DNA of 48,820 nt from Bryobacteraceae bacterium (GTDB lineage: Bacteria > Acidobacteriota > Terriglobia > Bryobacterales > Bryobacteraceae): contig JACZJQ010000053.1 in assembly GCA_014860455.1 (NCBI GenBank), positions 1 through 48,820 of the forward strand, in the 5' to 3' direction. The translations under genes and the position numbers were made by a program. Shown here one piece after another: positions 35,360 to 43,083 of this stretch (position 1 is its first letter; the number at the start of each line of letters is the position of its first letter). The notes under the pieces were generated by a model. It had not been told where the DNA came from. It saw only the letters and a program-made list of their open reading frames with translations, and made no database searches.

Positions 35360-35713
35360 ATGAAGAGAAGATTCACACTGGCTTTGGCCGCCGCGGCGTT
35401 GCTGCTGGGCTCAACGCAACTGTTCGCGCACGACGACAAGATTCACAAGGCCACCATCGGCGAGGTCGCGGCCGCGACTGCTGACGGCCTGGACCTTAAG
35501 ACCAAGACCGGCATCGTCAAGGTCAAGTACTCCAGCAAGACCAAGTTCGAGTTGAAGGAAAAACCGGCGGACAAGGCCGGCGTGAAGGTGGGCGAGCGCG
35601 TGGGCGTCATCGGCACAAAGCTGCCTACCGGCGAGATCATGGCCAATGAAGTGCTCCTGGGCGTCCCGGCGCCAGCCGCAACGGCCCCTAAGAAGGAGAG
35701 CCACAAACACTAG
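35360..35713 (+). CDS. small periplasmic DUF5666-like protein of the RND operon
   Basis: The 117-residue protein has a signal peptide (cleavage after FAHD or nearby) and a small five-stranded beta core. Signature phrases are ATIGEVAAATADGLDLKT, YSSKTKFELK and GERVGVIGTKLPTGEIMA. This matches the DUF5666/OB-like small-domain type. Histidines cluster at both ends (HDDKIH and ESHKH), which suggests metal binding, perhaps a CusF-like chaperone role. It follows the pump by 18 bases with GGAGAAAG before the ATG, so it is the last gene of this operon. Confidence 0.7.
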   Translation: MKRRFTLALAAAALLLGSTQLFAHDDKIHKATIGEVAAATADGLDLKTKTGIVKVKYSSKTKFELKEKPADKAGVKVGERVGVIGTKLPTGEIMANEVLLGVPAPAATAPKKESHKH

Positions 35714-35797
35714 CCGGCCAGTTCGGGGCATGTTCGGTGAGGGGGGGCGCGAATCCAGTCCTCCCTCACCAGCCGCACTGGGTAAGGCAAGTAGGGA

Positions 35798-36454
35798 TCA
35801 CTTTCGCCGCTCAAAACGGAAGTCGTCAAAGTAAGTCACGCTGTCGGCCTTAGTCCAAAGACCCACCTTCCCTGCCGTGATGAAAGTCGTGTCGATCACT
35901 TCCATGATCTTTACGCCGTCGAAGAAGACTTCAAACGTCGATCCGCGAAAGTCCACACTGAGTGTGCTCCAGGTTTGCTTCGGCGTCTTCTGCTTCACGC
36001 CGTAGGACTTGGAGGGAGTGCCCTTGGGCTCGAGCGAGATGCGTTTGCCGCCAGCCACCTTGTAGAGCACGACGTTGTCCTCCAGGGCGTTTGCCCGGAC
36101 GATGTAGTAGTTGTCCGGGTCGCGATAGCGCCAAACGATTCCCGCGGCTTGATCCCGCTCCCCCGCGACCGGTTTGAACCGAACCGACACGCTCCCATCG
36201 GCGAAGTTTGCTTTCTGGTAGACCGCCAGGGGGAATCGCCCGGAAGTCTTGTCGGTCGATGTCTGCGCCAGCACATAGGGCGGCGAAGGTGCGGTTGCAT
36301 CTTCCACGATCTCCCACTTCGGCGCCCCGCCTTCGTGGGTCATGGCCACGGCCCAGTCCTTGGGAACCATGCCGGGTTTGCCACCGCGAAAGTCGATCTC
36401 CGCCGCGGAGCCGAGTGCGGCAACCAGCGAAAGAAGAAGAAGGCAGCGGATCAT
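35798..36454 (-). CDS. secreted concanavalin-like (DUF1080/LamG-type) protein
   Basis: The 218-residue protein has a signal peptide ending in GSAAE. The rest is beta-rich: GSVSVRFKPVAGERDQAAG, IVWRYRDPDNYYIVRANAL and YFDDFRFERRK at the end. This is the usual profile of 3-keto-disaccharide-hydrolase/LamG-like jelly-roll domains, which bind or cleave sugars. No catalytic residues can be assigned. Its ATG overlaps the upstream gene as ATGA, so the two are made together. A role with the heme-binding-like partner is not known. Confidence 0.65.
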   Translation of the reverse strand: MIRCLLLLSLVAALGSAAEIDFRGGKPGMVPKDWAVAMTHEGGAPKWEIVEDATAPSPPYVLAQTSTDKTSGRFPLAVYQKANFADGSVSVRFKPVAGERDQAAGIVWRYRDPDNYYIVRANALEDNVVLYKVAGGKRISLEPKGTPSKSYGVKQKTPKQTWSTLSVDFRGSTFEVFFDGVKIMEVIDTTFITAGKVGLWTKADSVTYFDDFRFERRK

Positions 36455-37341
36455 TTCACCCCCGGACCGCCCTTCAGCCGCAGGTGAATCAGCGTCGAGA
36501 CGGAATGCTCTTCATAAAGCTCATCGTTGAGGATGGCAATGGCGCACGGGTTATCATGCTTCGGATCGATCACGGCATCGTCGGCGTGTCCCGTCGCAAA
36601 CTTGCGGCCCATTTCGAGGAACCATCCCTTGCCATTATGCACGCCCTTGCCACGGATATCGGCCATGCTGCCATCCGGTTCCTGCTGAGCGAACGAGTCC
36701 ACCACTTCCCCATCGAAGGCCGCGGGTTCAGGCTTCAACACATAGGGCGGCCTGCCCGCATCCTGAACGCGAGCGATAAAGACGCGCCGCCCGCTGTGCA
36801 GCTTGTGTTCCTTTGCGTTCGGCACGGGCGATTGGCTGATCACGTGATACTTGTCGTCCACCCAACCGATGGGGTTCCCGCGTCCTGCCTTCCAGTGCCA
36901 GACGTCCGCCTTGTACTCGCGCTCGACAGTCAACATGCTGATCGCGAAGTCGCCGCTGATGGGGAACTCAATCGCAAACTGGTCGTCGGGCCTGGACGGC
37001 CGGCCATACTTCTTCTGCGCCGCGCTCCAGACGTGTGGATCGCGCATATCGCTCTTGGTTGCGTCCTCCCACTCCGCGGCGATGTAGATCGAGTCGCCGG
37101 TGTGCAGCGCCCGCAGGATCACCGGGCGCGGATGGTCGCCCCCCATCGCCTCCCGCACCTGGACCGTGACCGGCCTGGCCTTCGCCCACACTGCATCCTT
37201 CCGCCCCTCCATTTGCGGCGCCGTCTTGATATAGGTCGACTCCCACAGGATTGGGGCAGCGTCGCGGGACCAGCCGCTGCCCTGAGCCAACAGACTGGCC
37301 GCACAGAGGCCGCAACTCATTACCAGCGGAAGGGATCGCAT
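36451..37341 (-). CDS. secreted protein with ethylbenzene-dehydrogenase-like heme-binding domain
   Basis: The 296-residue protein has a signal peptide (cleavage after LLAQ). It then matches the general pattern of the EB_dh (PF09459-type) b-heme-binding fold: AVWAKARPVTVQV, the segment TGDSIYIAAEWEDATKSD, ADVWHWKAGRGNP and a late DDAVIDPKHDNP. In known systems this fold is the gamma subunit of DMSO-reductase-family enzymes or a cytochrome partner. No molybdoenzyme is in this window. The assignment is by pattern memory. It is divergent from the two-component operon, and the operator between them could control both. Confidence 0.6.
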   Translation of the reverse strand: MRSLPLVMSCGLCAASLLAQGSGWSRDAAPILWESTYIKTAPQMEGRKDAVWAKARPVTVQVREAMGGDHPRPVILRALHTGDSIYIAAEWEDATKSDMRDPHVWSAAQKKYGRPSRPDDQFAIEFPISGDFAISMLTVEREYKADVWHWKAGRGNPIGWVDDKYHVISQSPVPNAKEHKLHSGRRVFIARVQDAGRPPYVLKPEPAAFDGEVVDSFAQQEPDGSMADIRGKGVHNGKGWFLEMGRKFATGHADDAVIDPKHDNPCAIAILNDELYEEHSVSTLIHLRLKGGPGVK

Positions 37342-37362
37342 CCACCGATTGTCCGATGGGAT

Positions 37363-37406
37363 TCTGAAGATTGTCTGAAGTGCCGCCGCTTCAGATGATC
37401 TTCAGA
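37363..37406. promoter_or_regulatory. four-copy CTGAAG operator between divergent genes
   Basis: CTGAAG occurs at 37364 and 37375 and its mirror CTTCAG at 37389 and 37400. Each pair has an 11-bp period, the spacing preferred by OmpR-family regulators, and the two pairs together form an inverted repeat of 18-bp arms (about 16 of 18 matched) around TGCCGCC. It lies 30 bases before the response-regulator ATG, and autoregulation is likely. Confidence 0.65.
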
Positions 37407-37435
37407 TTCAACCGCTACTGTAGGAACTGTAATCG

Positions 37436-38116
37436 ATGCGCCTCTTGCTGGTGGAAGACGAAGCCCGAATGGCCGCCCTGCTCAAAAAAGGGCTTGCCGA
37501 GGAGGGGTACGCCGTGGCCGTCGCCGGTGATGGCAGGACCGGCCTGGCGATGGCCGAGTCCAATGAGTTCGATCTCATCTTGCTCGACATTATGTTGCCG
37601 GGCATTGACGGCTTCACCATCGCCCGCCGCCTGCGAGACGGCGGCATCCACACGCCGATACTCATGTTGACCGCCCGTGATGCGGCTCCCGACGTTGTTC
37701 GCGGCCTGGATCTCGGCGCGGACGACTACCTTACGAAGCCGTTCTCATTCGAGGTGCTGCTCGCCCGGATCCGCGCCCTGCTCAGACGCGGCCCATCTGC
37801 CCAGGACGTTCAACTCACGGCCGGTCCCCTGCGCCTCGATCCTGCGGCGCACCAGGTGTTCCGTGAGGGAGTACAGATCGATCTGACCCGGACTGAGTTC
37901 CTGTTGCTCGAATTCCTCATGCGCCGCACCGGTCAGGTGGTTCGTCGTGCATCGTTGATCGAGGGCGTCTGGGGCTACGACCGCGATGTCGAGAGCAACA
38001 CCCTGGACGCATTCATCCGGCTCCTGCGCACCAAACTTGAAGGGGATTCCGGCGCCAGGCTCATCCACACCGTGCGCGGGGTCGGCTATGTGCTTCGTGC
38101 CGGAGGAGAAGAATGA
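37436..38116 (+). CDS. OmpR-family response regulator (CusR/CopR-like)
   Basis: The 226-residue regulator has a receiver (acidic pair E7/D8, phospho-acceptor Asp51 in LILLDIMLPG, Lys101 in LTKPFS) and a C-terminal winged helix (about 125-222: FREGVQIDLTRTEFLLLEFL, then HTVRGVGYVLR). Length and motifs fit the OmpR/PhoB type, and its start is well fixed by RLLLVEDE. The kinase gene overlaps its stop as ATGA. It probably binds the CTGAAG repeats upstream. It is close to copper-efflux genes, but the ligand of the system is unknown. Confidence 0.9.
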   Translation: MRLLLVEDEARMAALLKKGLAEEGYAVAVAGDGRTGLAMAESNEFDLILLDIMLPGIDGFTIARRLRDGGIHTPILMLTARDAAPDVVRGLDLGADDYLTKPFSFEVLLARIRALLRRGPSAQDVQLTAGPLRLDPAAHQVFREGVQIDLTRTEFLLLEFLMRRTGQVVRRASLIEGVWGYDRDVESNTLDAFIRLLRTKLEGDSGARLIHTVRGVGYVLRAGGEE

Positions 38117-39534
38117 AGCCGCGATCGATCCGCTTCCGGCTTACCGCCTGGTATACCGCCGTGCTGGCCTTGTCACTCGTCCTGTTCGGAACGTCGAGTT
38201 GGGTGGCGGTGGAACAGGTGCTGTTCCACGCCGTCGACGAAGTGCTTGAAGACCGTGTCGAGGGCGTGCGCAAGTTCATGGACAACCAAATCGGTTCGCT
38301 CTCGGTCGAGGAGATCCGCGACGAATTCAAAGAGCACTCGGTGCTCGGGCCCGGCGGCGATCTCTTTCAGGTTTGCGATGAGCAGGGCATCTGGCTCTAC
38401 CGGTCGGTGTCGCTGGAAGACGCCGGCGTGCCGATCGAGCGGCCTTCCGCCCTCACGAGAGATGGCAAACGGGAAAGCCGCAAAGTGAGAGACGTGAGCG
38501 TCCGGTTCCTCAGCCGTCCGGTGACCGTGCTCGGCAAATCCTATACCGTGCAGGTTGCGGCTCTCACCGGAGAGATTGAGGAGGGACTGGATCGCTTTCA
38601 GGAGGCCCTGCTTCTCCTGATACCGGCCGTGTTGGCGGTCGCCGCCGCGGGCGGTTGGTGGATGAGCCGGCGCGCGCTGGCGCCGGTGGATGAGATCACC
38701 GAAACGGCGCGATCGATTGGCGAGCGAAGCCTGAGTCAACGACTGCCGGTTCCCTCGACAAACGACCAGTTGGAGCGCCTCTCCCGGACGCTGAATCAGA
38801 TGCTCGAACGGATTGAGGGCGCTTTCCAACGCGTCACCCAGTTCACCGCCGACGCCTCCCACGAGTTGCGAACTCCCATTGCTCTTATGCGAACGACCGC
38901 CGAACTCGCGCTCCGTAAGCAGCGAACCGATCAGGAATACCGGCAAGCCCTTTCGGAGGTTTTGGCCGAATCCGAACGGACCACCGGACTCATCGAGAAC
39001 CTGCTCATGCTGGCGCGCGCGGATGCCGGCAAGGCGCAGTTCGAGCAGACTCCAATCGATGTTGCAGCCTTGTTGTTCGATGTCGGCGGGCAAGCGCGCA
39101 AACTCGCTATTCAGAAGAACCTACAGTTTCGACTTGACTCGTTGGAATCCCGGCCAACCGTCCTTGCCGATGCCTCGGCGCTGCGGCGCGTCCTGCTGAT
39201 CCTGCTCGACAACGCGGTGAAGTACACGCCTGCTGGCGGCTCGGTCTCTTTGAGTGCGACAGTGGCCGGATCACGCCTTCACATCGATGTGAGCGATACC
39301 GGCATTGGAATCGACAGCGAAGACTTGCCGCATATCTTCGAGCGCTTCTACCGCGCCGACAAGTCCCGGAGCCGCGACTCTGGCGGCTCGGGTCTCGGAC
39401 TCGCCCTGGCCAAGTGGATCGCCGATGCGCACCAGGCGACAATCACCGTCCAAAGCGCCGTCAACCGCGGCAGCACCTTCCGCCTCGACCTGCCTCTGGA
39501 TCGTGCTCATGATCTGTCGGCGGAGAGTTGCTGA
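38113..39534 (+). CDS. membrane sensor histidine kinase (CusS-like)
   Basis: The 473-residue kinase has a TM helix at about 11-32, a periplasmic sensor of about 130 residues (35-165) and a second TM helix at 166-184. HAMP (185-240), HisKA with ASHELRTPIALMR (His250) and a HATPase domain with DTGIGI and GSGLGLALA follow. The layout is that of the EnvZ/CusS class. The periplasmic part lacks obvious metal ligands, so the signal is unknown. It ends in TGAATG, giving the receptor gene no gap. Confidence 0.9.
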   Translation: MKPRSIRFRLTAWYTAVLALSLVLFGTSSWVAVEQVLFHAVDEVLEDRVEGVRKFMDNQIGSLSVEEIRDEFKEHSVLGPGGDLFQVCDEQGIWLYRSVSLEDAGVPIERPSALTRDGKRESRKVRDVSVRFLSRPVTVLGKSYTVQVAALTGEIEEGLDRFQEALLLLIPAVLAVAAAGGWWMSRRALAPVDEITETARSIGERSLSQRLPVPSTNDQLERLSRTLNQMLERIEGAFQRVTQFTADASHELRTPIALMRTTAELALRKQRTDQEYRQALSEVLAESERTTGLIENLLMLARADAGKAQFEQTPIDVAALLFDVGGQARKLAIQKNLQFRLDSLESRPTVLADASALRRVLLILLDNAVKYTPAGGSVSLSATVAGSRLHIDVSDTGIGIDSEDLPHIFERFYRADKSRSRDSGGSGLGLALAKWIADAHQATITVQSAVNRGSTFRLDLPLDRAHDLSAESC

Positions 39535-42072
39535 ATGCTTCATTTGCTTTGTTTACTGCTCCTGACGGCCGGCGGTGTCTTCTCACAGCCGCCCCTCCGT
39601 CCGCCTGCGGCGGCCACGCTGACCGGCGCGCTCGTGGACCCTTCCGATGCTCCGGTCCCGGCGATCAGAATCGTGTTGACAGGCGGTGGTCAATCCTGGG
39701 AAGCGACAACCAGCCAAACGGGGGAGTTCCGGTTCGACAACATTCCCGCGGGTAGTTACGAATTGATGTGTGAAGTGCCGGGATTTGACCGGATTGCCCA
39801 GCGCGTGCGGACCGGACCCCGCTTCACCCGACCGCTGCGATTGCGCCTCACGATCGCCGAACTCAAGGAGGAACTGAGCGTCTCCGCGGGAGAACGGACA
39901 GTTGCGCCGCAAGCAGACCGCAACGCCGACGCCATTTCCGTCGAGCGCACGATGCTCGACAACCTCCCATTCCTCGACAACAACTACCTGTCAGCACTCG
40001 GACGCTTTCTGGATCCCGGCACCCCCGGCGGTTCGGGCAACAGCATCGTGGTCGATGGGATGGAGATGCGGAGCGCCGGCGTCACCGCTTCCGCCATCCA
40101 GGAGATCCGCATCAACAACAACCCTTACACGGTCGAGTACCCCCGCTGGAGCCGCCGCCGTATCGAGATCATCACAAAGTCGTCGGCGGACGCCTACCAT
40201 GGGACGGTCAACTTCCTCTTCCGCGACCACCGTTTGAATGCGCGGGATGCGCTGGCTGCGGCGCGTCCGCAGGAGCAGCGGCGGATCCTCGAGGGGAGCC
40301 TCTTCGGGCCAGTCGCCAACAGCAAGAAGACTTCGTTTCTCCTCTCCGCCGCCCGCGAGGAAGAGGACCTTGTCGCCGTGGTCTTCGCGCAGGGGCTGCA
40401 AGGACCAATCAAAGATAACGTGCCGACGCCACAAGTAAACACCGTGGCTTCGCTGAGGATCAGCCATCAGTCCAACGACAAACAGGCGCTGTTCTGGCAG
40501 TACAATTTCCAGGACCGCTGGCAGAATAACATCGGCGTCGGCGGCACCACGCTCGCCGAGGCCGGCGCGCACTCCCGCTTCCGTGAGGATGAGTTCGTCT
40601 TCAACCACCGCGCCATCATCAACGCCAACCTCCTTTCACAATTCCGGATTCTCATCGGACGCTATTGGGCGCCCACCCGCAGCAACCTCGGCGCGGCGCG
40701 CGTCGTCGTCTCCGACGCCTTCACCGGCGGCGGCGCACAGGCAGACCGCCTGTCGACGGAGTTCCATACATCCATCACATGGCTGCTCACGCAAACGGTT
40801 CAGAAGCACACCCTCAAGTACGGCATTAACATCCCCGACTGGAGCCGCCGCGGCCTCTCGGACCACACCAATCAGATTGGAACCGTCTCCTACGCCTCCC
40901 TTTCAGCCTTCAGCGAAAACCGCCCCTTCGCAACCGTTTTCCAGCGCGGCGATCCCCGCACCGTGTTTATTGAAAAGAACGTGGGCGGCTTCTTTCAGGA
41001 CGAGTGGCAAGTCCGCCCGGGCCTTTCAATCGCCGGCGGCCTGCGCTACGACTGGCAGAATACCTTCGGCGACTTGAACAATGTCGCGCCTCGCCTCGCC
41101 ATCGCCTGGGCTCCCGGCAAGAGCCGCAAGACCGTGATCCGGACCGGGGCAGGATTGTTCTTCGATCGCTCCGGGCCTGGCCCGGTCTATGACATTCTCC
41201 GCTACGACGGGCTGCGCTTGCGCCGCTACGTCATCAGCGGTGCCCCTCCCTCCGATCTCAGCGATTACCCTACAAGCATCCATCGCCTTACTTCGGGCGC
41301 CGAGTTGCCGGCTATGATGCAGTTCAGCCTCGGCGTCGAACGGCAGCTCGCCAGAAAGACGACCCTTAGCGTGAACTACATCGGCACACGAGCTGTCCAG
41401 CAGTTCCGCTCACGCGATGCCAACGCCCCCCTGCCCCCTGCCTTCGCCGCCCGGCCTGATGCCCGGGTAAACGTTCTGCGCTACATCGAGTCGGCCGGCC
41501 GCGTCGAGGGCAACGCGCTGGAAGTAGCCGTACGCGGCGAATTCGCGCCCAGGGTCAGTGGCATGGCCCAGTATGTATTCGGCAAGACCACGGCGGATAC
41601 GGGAGGAGTGAACTGGTATCCAGCCGACAGTTATGCTCCATCCGGAGAATGGGGCCGCACCGACACAGACCGGAGACACCAGTTCAATTTTATCGGGACC
41701 GCCACGCTACACCGATGGGCGAACTTTGGACTCTCCGTGTCGCTGCTTTCAGGCGTCCCCTTCAATATCACCACCGGCCGTGACGAAAACATGGATGGCA
41801 TGGCGCTCGATCGCCCCCCTGGAGTTCCGCGCAATACGGGGCTCGGGCCGGGCGCAGCCATCGTGGACCTTAGATGGTATCGCGACTTCCGCTTGCGGCC
41901 GGAAAAGAAAGACAAGAGCCCTGCTTTCACGATTTCTTTAGACGCCTTCAATGTCTTGAACCGAGTCAACTACCAGAACTTCGTCGGATCACTCACGTCG
42001 CCGTTTTTCGGCCGCGCCGTGGCCACGTCACCTCCACGACGAATCCAGATAGGCGTTAGATACCAGTTCTGA
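39535..42072 (+). CDS. TonB-dependent-receptor-like outer-membrane protein with N-terminal carboxypeptidase-regulatory domain
   Basis: The 845-residue protein has a signal peptide (cleavage after VFSQ, about residue 18). A carboxypeptidase-regulatory-like domain (27-110, LTGALVDPSDAPVPAIRIV, then FDNIPAGSYELMCEVPGF) follows, then a plug domain (130-215) and a beta barrel ending in the aromatic IGVRYQF. Such proteins bring substrates across the outer membrane with TonB/ExbBD, which are not in this window. A TonB box is not evident. It begins directly after the kinase stop (TGAATG), so translation is coupled to the two-component system. It is shorter than many Solibacter relatives of about 1100 residues. 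Substrate unknown. Confidence 0.85.
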   Translation: MLHLLCLLLLTAGGVFSQPPLRPPAAATLTGALVDPSDAPVPAIRIVLTGGGQSWEATTSQTGEFRFDNIPAGSYELMCEVPGFDRIAQRVRTGPRFTRPLRLRLTIAELKEELSVSAGERTVAPQADRNADAISVERTMLDNLPFLDNNYLSALGRFLDPGTPGGSGNSIVVDGMEMRSAGVTASAIQEIRINNNPYTVEYPRWSRRRIEIITKSSADAYHGTVNFLFRDHRLNARDALAAARPQEQRRILEGSLFGPVANSKKTSFLLSAAREEEDLVAVVFAQGLQGPIKDNVPTPQVNTVASLRISHQSNDKQALFWQYNFQDRWQNNIGVGGTTLAEAGAHSRFREDEFVFNHRAIINANLLSQFRILIGRYWAPTRSNLGAARVVVSDAFTGGGAQADRLSTEFHTSITWLLTQTVQKHTLKYGINIPDWSRRGLSDHTNQIGTVSYASLSAFSENRPFATVFQRGDPRTVFIEKNVGGFFQDEWQVRPGLSIAGGLRYDWQNTFGDLNNVAPRLAIAWAPGKSRKTVIRTGAGLFFDRSGPGPVYDILRYDGLRLRRYVISGAPPSDLSDYPTSIHRLTSGAELPAMMQFSLGVERQLARKTTLSVNYIGTRAVQQFRSRDANAPLPPAFAARPDARVNVLRYIESAGRVEGNALEVAVRGEFAPRVSGMAQYVFGKTTADTGGVNWYPADSYAPSGEWGRTDTDRRHQFNFIGTATLHRWANFGLSVSLLSGVPFNITTGRDENMDGMALDRPPGVPRNTGLGPGAAIVDLRWYRDFRLRPEKKDKSPAFTISLDAFNVLNRVNYQNFVGSLTSPFFGRAVATSPPRRIQIGVRYQF

Positions 42073-42384
42073 GATTGGCAGCCGGATCCGCAACGCGACA
42101 TACCTTTGTCACCCCATCCGCGCCTCAACTGCAAGCTCATCGTTGCATACCCGTCAAGTTTCGTTCGGATTCGATTCGCCATGGATGCGGGCCGACTGGC
42201 CCACGCGGTCACCGGATTCGGGATCCGAAGCAACCGGCTGCTTTGCACGAGCAGGGTCACGCCGGTTCCGCTCACTCCCCACGCTTTAGATCAGACTGTG
42301 GCGCAGGACAACAACCGCCCAGCCCGGTTGCTGCTCAACATTATCCGCAACGTTGGAACGCTATGAGCAGACAAAGCGAGGGTG
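42073..42384. other. intergenic gap between convergent receptor and kdpE genes
   Basis: No supported gene was found in these 312 bases. Open frames here lack ribosome sites and protein-like composition. No T-tract terminator is visible, although the convergent arrangement calls for one. Confidence 0.55.
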
Positions 42385-43083
42385 TCAGACTATTTCCACG
42401 AGCCGATAGCCGACGCCCGGCTCGGTGAGTAGGAATCTTGGCCGTGCCGGATCGGCTTCAAGCTTGCGGCGCAATTGGGCCATATAGACGCGGAGATACT
42501 GGCTTTGTTCGCTGTGCTGTGCGCCCCATACTTCGACCAGCAATTGCCGTTGTGTGATGACCTTGCCCACGTGCCGGATCAGTGTCTGGAGCAGGCGGAA
42601 CTCGATTGGCGTCAAGTGGACTTCCCGTCCGTTCACCGACGTGACCCGCCTCGCCAGATCCACCTCCACGCCGGAGGTGCGGAAGATCGCGCCTTCCGCC
42701 TGATCGGCGATGATCGACGCCCGCCTCAGCGCCGCCCGGATGCGCGCAAGCAGCTCGCCTACCGCGAACGGCTTGCTGACGAAATCGTCGGCCCCCAGGT
42801 CAAGGGCATCGATCTTGTCCTTCTCCTGACCTCGCGCCGATAGCACAATGATTGGAGTCTGGCTGGATTCGCGAACATGTCGGATTACCTCCGCACCATC
42901 CTGATCAGGCAACCCAAGGTCCAGGACGATCAGGTCGGGCTGCCGGGCGGCCCACTGCGCGATGCCTTCGGACGCCGTCAAAGCCTCATGAAACCGGTAA
43001 CCCTCTGCAGTAAACGTGGCTCGCAGGAACCGCCGGATCTGCGGGTCGTCTTCGACGATCAGGATCTCGGCAGTGTTAGTCAT
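42385..43083 (-). CDS. kdpE: potassium-responsive response regulator KdpE
   Basis: The 232-residue OmpR-family regulator has a receiver with EDD at 11-13, phospho-acceptor Asp55 (LIVLDLGLPDQDG) and Lys104. A winged helix (about 135-228, ending EPGVGYRLVE) follows. With KdpD it activates kdpABC under potassium limitation. Its ATG overlaps the kdpD stop by 8 bases, and GGAGG lies about 11 bases before it. It is the last gene of the unit. Confidence 0.94.
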   Translation of the reverse strand: MTNTAEILIVEDDPQIRRFLRATFTAEGYRFHEALTASEGIAQWAARQPDLIVLDLGLPDQDGAEVIRHVRESSQTPIIVLSARGQEKDKIDALDLGADDFVSKPFAVGELLARIRAALRRASIIADQAEGAIFRTSGVEVDLARRVTSVNGREVHLTPIEFRLLQTLIRHVGKVITQRQLLVEVWGAQHSEQSQYLRVYMAQLRRKLEADPARPRFLLTEPGVGYRLVEIV

